64,000 nucleotides of DNA from Dyella_B sp035690825. GTDB taxonomy: Bacteria; Pseudomonadota; Gammaproteobacteria; Xanthomonadales; Rhodanobacteraceae. This document shows, piece after piece, positions 9,009-17,550 of this stretch; the stretch's first letter is position 1, and each line of letters opens with the position of its first letter. The notes beneath the pieces are model-generated. The model was given only the letters and a program-made list of their open reading frames with translations, made no database searches and had not been told where the DNA came from. The DNA lies in the NCBI RefSeq assembly GCF_051954575.1, contig NZ_JBQCHP010000085.1, forward strand, positions 62,001 to 126,000. Direction: 5' to 3'. The translations under genes and the position numbers were made by a program.

Positions 9009-9596
9009 CTATCGCAGGTTGGCCGGCCCCGGCGCACCGGTGGGCAGCACCACGCGCTTGTGACCGTCGTTGATGATTTCGGCTGCCGAGAGATAAAACG
9101 CCAGCAATGCCGTCAGCAGACCTACGTAGCCGCCTGCGGTGTGCAGGCCGGGCATGCCGGTCCATTCACCCGCCGCGAGCAGGAAAAAGGTGATCCACAA
9201 GGCCAGGAAAATAAGCTGCAACGCGCGTGCGGCGCGCAGCGTGCCGATCCACATGTAGAAGGTGAACACGCCCCACATGAAGAGATACCAGCCGACGAAC
9301 GCGGCAGGCACTTTGTCGTGCAGAAACAAGACGAACAACGCGAACGACCACCAGAACGCGCCATAGCTCACGAAGGCCGTGGCGCCGAAGGTATTGCCGC
9401 GCGGCAGTTCCATCACGCCGGCGATCATCTGCGCCGTGCCGCCATAGGCCAACGCCACCGCCAGCACCATGTTCATGGCGTCGCCGGTGAACCAGCCGGC
9501 GTTGATCATGCTCAACAACCACGTCGTCAATGCAAACCCCGCCAGGCCCAGCGGAGCCGGATTGGAGAATCGCGTAGCAGCCTGTTCATTGCTCAT
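9009..9596 (-). CDS. GPR1/FUN34/YaaH-family acetate/succinate permease
   Basis: This 195-residue integral membrane protein has about six helices. It begins with the family signature NPAPLGLAGFALTT, close to the NPAPLGL signature of SatP/YaaH permeases. These proteins import acetate and succinate with protons. The ATG at 9596 is preceded by GGGAGGTTCC; a longer in-frame start at 9644 lacks such a site. The downstream porin gene suggests coordinated carboxylate uptake. Confidence 0.9.
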   Translation of the reverse strand: MSNEQAATRFSNPAPLGLAGFALTTWLLSMINAGWFTGDAMNMVLAVALAYGGTAQMIAGVMELPRGNTFGATAFVSYGAFWWSFALFVLFLHDKVPAAFVGWYLFMWGVFTFYMWIGTLRAARALQLIFLALWITFFLLAAGEWTGMPGLHTAGGYVGLLTALLAFYLSAAEIINDGHKRVVLPTGAPGPANLR

Positions 9597-10085
9597 GTCA
9601 GGAACCTCCCCAAAGAAGAAAATAGGATGGAGTGCGTGCTCCATGTTGCCCGCAGCGTGCGGCTCCCTGACTTCGAGGAACTATGCGGGGCGCTACCCCG
9701 CAGCGATGCGCAGTATGGTGGTGACGAATCCAGGTTCGGTTGCGATAGATCAAGCGCGGTGAACGCTGGCAAAGGGCGATCGCTCGTGGCGAGGGCTCAC
9801 GCCCTTTTCGAATGAAACCCCTCCCTTCGATGCCTGGGCCATGCGCCAGGCTTCTGGTCCGCACCCTCTCCCCGCCAGGACATCCTGCCGAGATGCAGCA
9901 CGGATGGCCGAACTTTACCGAAATGCGACAAAAAAAATAGATGTCCGGACGTCAATTCCACGTATGGTTTGAACTGCCGGCATCGCTTGCCTCGCCAACC
10001 TTTCCAGCAATGGCTCCGTAGGTTGGGTAGAGTCCCGGATCAAGTCCGAGGCTCTACCCAACCTACGGGGGCCTTTTCGCGTGCC
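9597..10085. other. Noncoding gap with leader of the permease operon and one palindrome
   Basis: About 490 bases without a convincing gene. The left part (9597-9960) is the probable leader and promoter region of the minus-strand permease/porin operon. It has an A-run followed by the symmetric TGTCCGGACG near 9945, a possible but unproven regulator site. The right part carries a perfect inverted repeat at 10016-10071. Confidence 0.4.
10016..10071. repeat. Palindromic element with CCGTAGGTTGGGTAGAG arms
   Basis: CCGTAGGTTGGGTAGAG and its inverse CTCTACCCAACCTACGG flank a short core CCCGGATCAAGTCCGAGG. The core is almost the same as modules inside the repeats at 18961-19045 and 41188-41370. It lies just past the 3' end of the MobA-like gene and could also act as its transcription terminator. 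Confidence 0.8.
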
Positions 10086-10697
10086 CTAAGAATGCGGTTT
10101 TCGGCCAAGCGACGCCTGCACGGTGCGCAGATCATCCGGCGTGTCCACATCCACCACGTTGCCAGCAGCGAACAGTTCCACCCGTGCCGCTTCGCGTTGC
10201 AATACGGCGCGTGCGCCCTTCGGGCCGGACAGCGTCGCCAGGGTCGTAAAACAATCGCGAGGAAACAAGGCTGGCGGCCCTTGTACGCCGTCATGCGCGG
10301 TGGCCAATACGCGATCGGGCGCATGCCGATGGCGCTCCAGCATGGCGCGGAAAACAGCTGTACTGAGCAGGGGCTGATCGGCCAATGCGACCAGCGCTGC
10401 CGACGCATGCGGGAACATGCGCATCAATTCGTTCGCACCGGCGGCCAGCGAGTTGCCCATGCCCAGCTGCCAGTCTTCGCAGCGCACGACGCTGAGCGGA
10501 AGATCATCGAGCACGTCTTCCACCTCATCGGCATAAGCACCGGTCACCACGATAAGCGGCGCATCGGTATCCAGCAGCGCGCGCGCCACGCGCCGCACCA
10601 TCGGTTCGCCGCCGATATCGGCGAGCTGCTTGGCGCCGCCGAAGCGGCTGCCTTCGCCGGCGGCGAGCAGAAGCGTCACGGGCGAGAAGGCCGGCAT
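10086..10697 (-). CDS. MobA-like nucleotidyltransferase (MocA type)
   Basis: The 203-residue protein has the MobA/NTP-transferase signature LLLAAGEGSRFGGAKQLADI at residues about 9-28 and a later ALADQP motif, as in MocA/MobA enzymes that attach CMP or GMP to molybdenum cofactor. Its ATG overlaps the stop of the XdhC gene (ATGA), so the two are translationally coupled. The molybdenum hydroxylase genes lie on the other strand 1.5 kb away. The likely job is to make the dinucleotide (cytosine) form of the cofactor for that enzyme. Nucleotide specificity is inferred from the family. Confidence 0.88.
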   Translation of the reverse strand: MPAFSPVTLLLAAGEGSRFGGAKQLADIGGEPMVRRVARALLDTDAPLIVVTGAYADEVEDVLDDLPLSVVRCEDWQLGMGNSLAAGANELMRMFPHASAALVALADQPLLSTAVFRAMLERHRHAPDRVLATAHDGVQGPPALFPRDCFTTLATLSGPKGARAVLQREAARVELFAAGNVVDVDTPDDLRTVQASLGRKPHS

Positions 10698-11788
10698 CAG
10701 TGGATGGCGCCGTCGTTGTCGCGCAGGTGGCCGCCGTTGCGATGGTTGACCACCGCCATGATTTCCGCAGCGATCGCCAGGGCGATTTCCTCCGGCGTTT
10801 CCGAGCCGATATCCAGGCCGGCCGGCGCATGCACGTGCATACCCTCGAGCGCGGAACTGCCGCGCATGCGCGCCACGCGTTCGCGCGAACCCAGGGCGCC
10901 GAGATAGGTCACCGGCGCATGGCGCAATGCGCTGAGATAGGCGATGTCCTGTTCCAGGTTGTGGGTCATCACCACCACGGAGCTGTGCGTGTCCAGCGCC
11001 ACCGTATCCATCAGCTGCTGTGGCGTGGCGCATGCGGTGTGCAGACCCGTCGGCAGGTCGGCGGCGCGCAAGCGGGCCGGGTCGCTATCGACCAGCGTGG
11101 TGCGCCAGCCCAATGCACTGGCCAGGGGCAGCAATGCGCGCGCGGCGGCGCTGCTGCCGATCACCACCAGGGCATGCGGCGGGGCGATCACTTCCAGCAG
11201 CACGTCGACGCTGCCGTGGATGGATGGAAGGCTAAACGCATGCGCGCGATGACTGGTCGATGCGGATGCCTGCGCCATGATGGCCTGCGTCAGCGATGCA
11301 TCGCCGATGGCGTCGTAAAGCACCTCATGCCCGTTCCATGCCCGTCGCCGCGGCATCACGGCCCGGTCGTTTTGCGCAAACAGCGTGGCCATGTGGATGA
11401 TGCGCCGCTCGTCCAGGCAGCGCGCCAGGGTATCGATGAAGTCGGTATCATGGACCGCCAGCAGCGGTTCGATCAGCACTTCCAGTTCGCCGCCACAGCC
11501 CATTTCGATCAATACATCCAGCCCCGATTCGGCGTTGTAGCGCACCAGTTTCGGCTCGCCGCTGTCGATGATCTCCAGCGCGTGCGCCACGATGTCGCGT
11601 TGCGGGCAGCCACCGGAAAGTTCGCACACCACCTGTCCGTCGCCCAGCACCAGCATGCGCGTGCCGGGGCGGCGGAAGGTGGAGCCGCGCGTGCGCGTCA
11701 GCGTGGCAAGGGCGGCCTTGGATGTGCCGTTGCGATGGAGATCGCGCAGTGCTGCGATCAAGATGCTTAGCTCGTGGGCCGAATTCAT
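10697..11788 (-). CDS. XdhC/CoxI-family molybdenum-enzyme maturation protein
   Basis: This 363-residue protein has the two-part XdhC layout. The N-terminal XdhC_CoxI domain contains RGSTFRRPGTRMLV and SGGCPQRDIV, and the C-terminal Rossmann domain contains LVVIGSSAAARALLPLA and later VVMTHN and YLGALGS. XdhC proteins bind and sulfurate the molybdenum cofactor and hand it to xanthine dehydrogenase-type enzymes. It is divergent from the iorA/iorB-like operon and coupled to the MobA-like gene, forming a dedicated maturation pair. Confidence 0.9.
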   Translation of the reverse strand: MNSAHELSILIAALRDLHRNGTSKAALATLTRTRGSTFRRPGTRMLVLGDGQVVCELSGGCPQRDIVAHALEIIDSGEPKLVRYNAESGLDVLIEMGCGGELEVLIEPLLAVHDTDFIDTLARCLDERRIIHMATLFAQNDRAVMPRRRAWNGHEVLYDAIGDASLTQAIMAQASASTSHRAHAFSLPSIHGSVDVLLEVIAPPHALVVIGSSAAARALLPLASALGWRTTLVDSDPARLRAADLPTGLHTACATPQQLMDTVALDTHSSVVVMTHNLEQDIAYLSALRHAPVTYLGALGSRERVARMRGSSALEGMHVHAPAGLDIGSETPEEIALAIAAEIMAVVNHRNGGHLRDNDGAIH

Positions 11789-11917
11789 CTTTGCTGTCGA
11801 TGGATAAAGGGAGCAGAATCGCCAGGCGCGATGGTGTCATGGCTTTGCCGGTCGATGCCATCGCTTTGATGAGGGATGTATTGTTTGATCGGACCAGGAT
11901 GATGATGCCAACCAATC

Positions 11918-12040
11918 GTCATTCCGGCGAACGCCGGAATCCAGTCCAGACATGCAGCGCGAAGCGCACTTAAAACAACGAAGTGTCCTTCGGACGCATT
12001 TTGTACTGGATTCCGGCATTCGCCGGAATGACGGTGAGGC
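11918..12040. repeat. CCGGCGAACGCCGG palindromic element, copy 1
   Basis: ATTCCGGCGAACGCCGGAAT followed by CCAGT at the left end is mirrored by ACTGGATTCCGGCATTCGCC at the right end. The core of about 70 bases contains GTGTCCTTCGGACGCAT. It lies in the divergent promoter region between xdhC and the molybdenum hydroxylase operon. Other copies are at 27218, 44575, 56921 and inside malQ at 60201. Confidence 0.88.
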
Positions 12041-12202
12041 CTTACGCTACATTTCCGAGAGTGAAACGAAGGTCGTCGGACTACAGCTTTTTTACGCAAC
12101 ATTTGCTCAGATATCGCGATACGCCGCGCAAACCATCGCTGCAGTATCAGGCAAGCGCTTCGAGCATCAGGCAGCGCACGCGATTCGCAATGGGGAGGTT
12201 CC

Positions 12203-12700
12203 ATGCTGTCCTTGTCCATCAACGGCCAGAGCTACCCGGTCGACGTTCCCGACGAGATGCCGCTCTTATGGGTGTTGCGCGACGTCATCGGCCTGACCGG
12301 TACCAAGTTCGGCTGCGGTATTGCGCAATGCGGTGCGTGCACCGTGCATCTGGATGGCCAGGCGGTGCGTTCGTGCGTGCTGCCGGTCGGCAGCATCGGC
12401 AACCGCGCCATCACCACCATCGAGGCGGTGGGCAATACGCCTACCGGGCAGAAGATCCAGCAGGCATGGCTGGAGGTGGACGTGGTGCAATGCGGCTACT
12501 GCCAGTCCGGCCAGATCATGGCCGCCGCCGCGCTGCTGGCGCACACGCCCAATCCCAGCGATGCGGACATCGACGCGGCCATGTCCGGCAATCTTTGCCG
12601 CTGCGCCACGTACGTGCGCATTCGCGCCGCGATCAAGCAGGCTGCCACCGGCAAGCTTGAAATCCTGCAGACGATCGCACCGGAAGGAGCCGCGTCATGA
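12203..12700 (+). CDS. Small 2Fe-2S subunit of a molybdenum hydroxylase (IorA-like)
   Basis: The 165-residue protein carries two 2Fe-2S clusters. The plant-ferredoxin type is ligated by Cys38, Cys43, Cys46 and Cys58, and the helical-bundle type by Cys97, Cys100, Cys132 and Cys134 (QCGYCQSGQ and NLCRCATY). This matches the small subunit of isoquinoline 1-oxidoreductase/aldehyde dehydrogenases of the xanthine oxidase family. It has no signal peptide of its own, so it probably rides to the periplasm with the large subunit. Its TGA overlaps the ATG of the next gene. Confidence 0.93.
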   Translation: MLSLSINGQSYPVDVPDEMPLLWVLRDVIGLTGTKFGCGIAQCGACTVHLDGQAVRSCVLPVGSIGNRAITTIEAVGNTPTGQKIQQAWLEVDVVQCGYCQSGQIMAAAALLAHTPNPSDADIDAAMSGNLCRCATYVRIRAAIKQAATGKLEILQTIAPEGAAS

Positions 12701-14973
12701 GCATCGAACTTCCGTTGCCATCGTCGACCCCAAACGATCCTGTCGACCTGCGCCGCCGCCATGCGCTGAAAACCGGCGGCTTGGCGATCGCATTCCTGTG
12801 GTTGGGCGGCACGGGCGCCGCTTCCGCCATGATCAGTGCGCGCCGCCAGCCAGGCGATACCGCCGCCGCTATGGCCGATGGCAATCCGCCGTTCGCGCCC
12901 AATGCCTTTATCCGCATCGATAACGAAGGCCCGGTGCGGCTGGTGATGCCCAGTGCGGAAATGGGGCAGGGCGTCTACACCGGTTGCTGCATGCTGCTGG
13001 CCGAAGAACTCGGCGTGGGGCTGGACCAGATCAAGGTGGAGCACTCGCCGGCCAGCGACGAACTCTATGGCATTCCACTGCTGGGCGGGCAGATTACCGG
13101 CGGTTCCACCACCACGCGCGCGACCTGGTCGGTATTGCGCGAAGCCGGTGCGGTGGCGCGCAGCGTGCTGGTGAGCGCCGCGGCGGTGAAGTGGCACGTG
13201 GATCCGTCCACCTGCACGGTGGAGCGCGGCGTGGTGCATCATCCCAAATCCGGCCGCAGTGCTACCTTCAACGAACTGGCCGACACCGCCGGCAAGCTGC
13301 CCATGCCCGACAAGGTGCAGCTGACCGACCCGAAGGATTTCAAGCTGATCGGCAAGCCGATGCGGCGCGTGGATTCGCCGGACAAGATCAAGGGCGCCAC
13401 CCAGTTCGGCATCGACGTGCGCATGCCCGGCATGAAAGTGGCCACGGTGGTGGCGTGCCCCACCTTCAACGGCAAGCTCGCCTCGCTGGACGACAAGGCG
13501 GCGCGCAAGATTCCCGGCGTGGTCGACGTGCTGCGCCTGGACGACGCCGTGGCCGTGGTGGGCGAGCATTTCTGGGCGGCGCGCAAGGGCCTGGATGCGC
13601 TGGTCATCGAATGGAACCGAGGCGAAAACGGCAACCTCACCACGCAGCAACTGCGCGACGCCATCGCCGACACCGCGCGCAACGGCAAGGGCATCGTCGC
13701 GCGCAACGATGGCGATCGGCCGCAAGGCACCGTAGTGCAATCGGAATACCAGTCGCCGATGCTGGCGCACGCGACCATGGAACCCTTGAACTGCACCGTG
13801 CACGTCACGCCCGAGCAATGCGACATCTGGGTCGGCACGCAGGTGCCGATGCGCGCCGTGCAGGAGTCGGCCAAGATCACTGGCCTGCCGGAAAGCAAGG
13901 TGATCCTGCACCAGCAGTACCTGGGTGGCGGTTTCGGGCGCAAGCTGGAAACCGACTGGGTGGAACAGGCGGTGGCGTTCGCCAAGCAGGTGCCGTATCC
14001 GCTGAAAGTGGTGTGGACGCGCGAGGAAGACATCCGGCACGACCGCATGCGGCCGATGTACCACGACGTGATTTCCGCGGTGGTCGACGCCAACGGCATG
14101 CCGGTGTGGTACGGCTATCGCACCAGCGGCGGTTCGGTGCTGGCGCGGTTCGCGCCGGGCGCAATGGGCAAGGACGGCCTGGACAGCGACGCGGTGGAAT
14201 GCGTGGCGGAACTTCCCTACGACATTCCCAAGGGCCATGTGGAATGGATCCGCCACAACATGCCGCCCGGCATCATCGTCGGCTGGTGGCGCGGCGTGGG
14301 GCCTACGCACAACCTGTTCGTGGTGGAAAGCTTCATCGACGAACTGGCGCATCGCGCCAACAAGGATCCGCTCCAGTACCGCCGCGCGCTGCTGCAGAAG
14401 AACGCGCGTGCGCTGGGCGTGCTCAACCTTGCCGCCGAAAAGATCGGCTGGGACAGCGGCGCCTTGCCGCCGCGCGTGGGCCGCGGTATCGCGCTGGGTA
14501 GCCCGTTCGGCAGCCACGTCTGCGCCATCGTGGAAACCGAAGTCACGCCGCAGGGCGAAGTGCGCCTGCGCAAGGTGGTGATGGCGATCGATTGCGGCAT
14601 CGGCGTCAATCCCAGTTCCATCGAAGCGCAGGTGCAGGGCGGTGTGCTGTTCGGTCTCAGCGCTGCGCTGTATAGCGGCCTCACCCTCAAGAACGGCGCA
14701 GTGGAGCAAAGCAACTTCAACGACTACCGCGTGCTGCGCATCAACGAAACACCGGTGGTGGAAGTGCATCGCGTGATCAACGCCGAGCCGCCCGGCGGCC
14801 TGGGCGAAGTCGGCACCGCCATTGCTGCGCCCGCGCTCGCCAATGCCATTTTCGCCGCGACCGGCGTGCGCTTGTACAGCCTGCCGGTCAACCGCGATCT
14901 GCTGGTGCAAAATCCTGACGCGCTCAAATCGGTGGTGACGGCTGCGGCACCGGAAAGGAGGGACATCGCATGA
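12697..14973 (+). CDS. Molybdopterin-binding large subunit (IorB-like aldehyde/N-heterocycle oxidoreductase)
   Basis: This 758-residue protein belongs to the xanthine oxidase family. An N-terminal Arg-rich stretch DLRRRHALK followed by a hydrophobic run (about residues 25-50) resembles a Tat signal, indicating export of the folded enzyme. Cofactor-binding motifs include GGGFGRKLETDW near residue 410. The catalytic Glu lies in GGLGEVGTAIAAP near the C-terminus. The gene overlaps both neighbours by four bases (ATGA), giving a tight three-gene operon with the 2Fe-2S subunit and cytochrome c. Substrate (aldehyde or N-heterocycle) cannot be told from sequence. Confidence 0.92.
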   Translation: MSIELPLPSSTPNDPVDLRRRHALKTGGLAIAFLWLGGTGAASAMISARRQPGDTAAAMADGNPPFAPNAFIRIDNEGPVRLVMPSAEMGQGVYTGCCMLLAEELGVGLDQIKVEHSPASDELYGIPLLGGQITGGSTTTRATWSVLREAGAVARSVLVSAAAVKWHVDPSTCTVERGVVHHPKSGRSATFNELADTAGKLPMPDKVQLTDPKDFKLIGKPMRRVDSPDKIKGATQFGIDVRMPGMKVATVVACPTFNGKLASLDDKAARKIPGVVDVLRLDDAVAVVGEHFWAARKGLDALVIEWNRGENGNLTTQQLRDAIADTARNGKGIVARNDGDRPQGTVVQSEYQSPMLAHATMEPLNCTVHVTPEQCDIWVGTQVPMRAVQESAKITGLPESKVILHQQYLGGGFGRKLETDWVEQAVAFAKQVPYPLKVVWTREEDIRHDRMRPMYHDVISAVVDANGMPVWYGYRTSGGSVLARFAPGAMGKDGLDSDAVECVAELPYDIPKGHVEWIRHNMPPGIIVGWWRGVGPTHNLFVVESFIDELAHRANKDPLQYRRALLQKNARALGVLNLAAEKIGWDSGALPPRVGRGIALGSPFGSHVCAIVETEVTPQGEVRLRKVVMAIDCGIGVNPSSIEAQVQGGVLFGLSAALYSGLTLKNGAVEQSNFNDYRVLRINETPVVEVHRVINAEPPGGLGEVGTAIAAPALANAIFAATGVRLYSLPVNRDLLVQNPDALKSVVTAAAPERRDIA

Positions 14974-16274
14974 GACGCTTTGGGCTCATCGTGCTGATCC
15001 TGCTGCTGATCGGCACCGGCGTATACCTGTATTTGAATCGCCTCGATCGCGCCGAAGGCACCGCGCCCCCCATCGCCGGCGCGCCGCCTTCGGCCGAGGT
15101 GCTGGCGCGTGGCGAGTACCTCACCAAGGCCGCCGATTGCGCCGCCTGCCACACCGTGCCCGGCACCAACAAGGCGTTCGCCGGCGGCGTGCCGTTCCGC
15201 CTGCCGTTCGGCACCATTTACTCCTCCAACATCACGGCGGACGAAGCCACCGGCATCGGCAACTGGAGCGACGAGGATTTCCTGCACGCGGTGCGCGACG
15301 GCATCGGCAAGCACGGTGAACATTTGTATCCCGCGTTTCCGTATACCTCGTACACGCAGCTGAGCCGCAGCGACGCGCTGGCGATCAAGGCGTATCTTTT
15401 CAACCTGCCGAAGGTGTCGCAGCCGAACCGGCCGAACGATCTTTCCTTCCCCTTCAACCAGCGCTGGACGATCGGCTTCTGGAATGCGGCATTCTTCAAA
15501 AACCAGCGCTTCCAAGCGGATGCGTCGCAATCGCCGCAGTGGATCAGCGGCAAATACCTGGCCACCGCGCTGGGCCATTGCGCCGAATGCCATACGCCGC
15601 GAAACCGCATGTTCGCCCTGCAGCACGACCAGGAGCTTTCCGGCGAAGAACTGCAAGGCTGGCATGCCTACAACATCACCTCCGACAAGGTGCACGGCAT
15701 CGGCGCATGGAGCGACGCCGAGCTGGCCAGCTATCTTGTCACCGGCCATGCCGATGGCAGAGGTTCGGCTTCCGGCCCGATGGCCGAAGCGGTGGACAAC
15801 AGCCTGCGCTTCCTGCAACCGGCGGACACCGCTGCGCTGATTACGTATCTGCGCACCGTGCCTGCGCGCGAGGGCAAGCTTCCTGTCTCCGTCGATCCCA
15901 AGCCTGCCGCGGCGCTGGCGTCCAGCGACTACGCACCTGTGGACAATGCACACGCCGACGCCATGGGTGCGAAGTTGTTCGAAGGCGCATGCGCCAGTTG
16001 CCATCAGTGGAACGGCAAGGGCCAGCAGACGTCATACGCTTCGCTGCTTGGCACGCGTGCCGTCAATGACGTACGCGGCATCAACCTTACGCAGATCCTG
16101 CTACACGGCTCCAGCCTGCGCGGCGAACACGCCGACATTTTCATGCCCGGGTTTGGCGATGCGTATTCCAATACCGAAATCGCCGCGCTCAGCAATTACG
16201 TGATCGGGCACTTCGGCAACAAGCAGGGGACCGTGACGCCGGATGATGTGGCGGAGCGACGTAAGCAGTTGTAG
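14970..16274 (+). CDS. Three-haem cytochrome c subunit for the molybdenum hydroxylase
   Basis: This 434-residue protein is anchored by one N-terminal helix (residues about 4-23) and has three haem-binding CxxCH motifs: Cys57-Cys60-His61 (CAACH), Cys204-Cys207-His208 (CAECH) and Cys341-Cys344-His345 (CASCH). This is the plan of the cytochrome c subunits of membrane alcohol and aldehyde dehydrogenases. It probably carries electrons from the exported molybdenum enzyme to the respiratory chain at the periplasmic face. Its start overlaps the previous stop. Confidence 0.92.
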   Translation: MRRFGLIVLILLLIGTGVYLYLNRLDRAEGTAPPIAGAPPSAEVLARGEYLTKAADCAACHTVPGTNKAFAGGVPFRLPFGTIYSSNITADEATGIGNWSDEDFLHAVRDGIGKHGEHLYPAFPYTSYTQLSRSDALAIKAYLFNLPKVSQPNRPNDLSFPFNQRWTIGFWNAAFFKNQRFQADASQSPQWISGKYLATALGHCAECHTPRNRMFALQHDQELSGEELQGWHAYNITSDKVHGIGAWSDAELASYLVTGHADGRGSASGPMAEAVDNSLRFLQPADTAALITYLRTVPAREGKLPVSVDPKPAAALASSDYAPVDNAHADAMGAKLFEGACASCHQWNGKGQQTSYASLLGTRAVNDVRGINLTQILLHGSSLRGEHADIFMPGFGDAYSNTEIAALSNYVIGHFGNKQGTVTPDDVAERRKQL

Positions 16275-16286
16275 TAATCCAACTCG

Positions 16287-16358
16287 GTAGGTTGGGGTGC
16301 AAACCCCAGCATCGCGATCGACATGCATGCCGGTGTTGGGGGTTTCACCCCAACCTAC
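16287..16358. repeat. Palindromic element, GGTTGGGG family, copy 2
   Basis: GTAGGTTGGGGTGC at the left is mirrored by CACCCCAACCTAC at the right, with an ATCGCGATCGACATGCATG core. It fills the gap between the stop codons of two convergent genes (16274 and 16362) and probably ends transcription from both sides. Confidence 0.85.
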
Positions 16359-16361
16359 CAC

Positions 16362-17381
16362 TCAGCTCTTGATCACCGGCTTGGACTCAGGCTTGTTCGC
16401 ATCCGCAGCCATCTCCGGCTGCGCCTGCACCTTCTTGCCGCTGCCAGGCCTGGTCCATACCGCCACGTAATCCACCGTCATCGAATGGCCCGGTTCGGTT
16501 TCCGGGGTGGGCGTGGGTTTCCAGCCGGCCATCACGAACGAGAAGCCGCCGCCCATGGCCACATCCAGCAGCAGAAAATAGCCGCGCTGCTCGGTGAGTT
16601 CGCGCCAGGTTTCCGCCGGCAGCTGGTTTTCCGCCACCTGGTTGATCAGTTGGCCATCCACGAACCAGCGCATGCGTTCGGGCGTTACGCCGCGATCCCA
16701 TTCGAAAGTGAAGGTGTGCGGGCCGGCGGTGCAGGCTTCGTGCGGGCAGGGGAGACGGGCGCCGATGCCGATCGGTTCGCCGCACGCGCCACCGGGGTTC
16801 ACGCCGCAATGCAGGATGCCCCAGGCGGCGTCCAGCCCGTTCACGCTTTCCATGATGTCGAACTCGCCCGCCTTGGGCCACACCATGCTGCTGCGGAAGT
16901 TGCTGCCCAGCGCCCAGAATGCGGGCCAATAGCCGAGTGCGCTCGGGCCGGTGACGTCGGGCATTTGTATGCGCGCTTCCATGCGCAGCATGCCGCCGTT
17001 GGGCGCGGTGAAATCGTCGCGAACGGTTTCGATGCGTCCGGATGTCCATTCACCATTTGCGCCGCGCTGCGGCGTGATCAGCAAATGGCCTTTGCCATCC
17101 AGATGAAGGTTGTTCGGATCGCTGGTGTAGTTCTCGATCTCGGACGTGCCCCAGTTGACCGGGCCGCTCGGATACGCATGGCCGGTATCGATGCGCCAGT
17201 TGGCGGCCGATGGCAGGGAGCCGGCCGCGCCGTTGAAATTGTCGCCCCACTGCAACTGCCAGCCCGGTGGCGAGGGAATATCGATGGCTTGCGCGCCAGT
17301 GGCGAAACCGGCAAAGCCCACACCCAACGCGCAAGCTGCGACGATGGTGGTGGCGCGGGAAGAAATGTTTTTGATCTGCAT
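16362..17381 (-). CDS. Glycoside hydrolase family 16 (beta-glucanase/laminarinase type)
   Basis: This 339-residue secreted enzyme has a signal peptide ending at GAQA (residue about 32). The GH16 active site is GEFDIMES, with Glu173 as nucleophile, Asp175, and Glu178 as acid/base. Surrounding family features include YWPAFWALG and FTFEWDRGVTPERMRWFVDG. GH16 enzymes cut beta-1,3- or mixed-linked glucans. The C-terminal 25 residues are Lys/Pro/Ala-rich and outside the fold. The phosphodiesterase gene upstream is on the same strand, 170 bases away. Confidence 0.9.
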   Translation of the reverse strand: MQIKNISSRATTIVAACALGVGFAGFATGAQAIDIPSPPGWQLQWGDNFNGAAGSLPSAANWRIDTGHAYPSGPVNWGTSEIENYTSDPNNLHLDGKGHLLITPQRGANGEWTSGRIETVRDDFTAPNGGMLRMEARIQMPDVTGPSALGYWPAFWALGSNFRSSMVWPKAGEFDIMESVNGLDAAWGILHCGVNPGGACGEPIGIGARLPCPHEACTAGPHTFTFEWDRGVTPERMRWFVDGQLINQVAENQLPAETWRELTEQRGYFLLLDVAMGGGFSFVMAGWKPTPTPETEPGHSMTVDYVAVWTRPGSGKKVQAQPEMAADANKPESKPVIKS

Positions 17382-17550
17382 AAACTACCAAGAGGGGAGC
17401 GCCCCTGTTGCAGCACGCTCCTGCGGTGCCACACCGGCGTGACCGGTTTGACGGATGGAAAACACGGAGGGAGGACATCCCCTGCACTGGTTTTTAATGT
17501 CTTCAGCGGCCAGAAGCAAATGTGAAGACAGGCAATCTGTCACGCAGGTC

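Noticed and set aside
12496..14910. 804-residue minus-strand frame opposite the molybdenum subunit
   Set aside because: It is a shadow of a well-supported gene with cofactor motifs on the plus strand.
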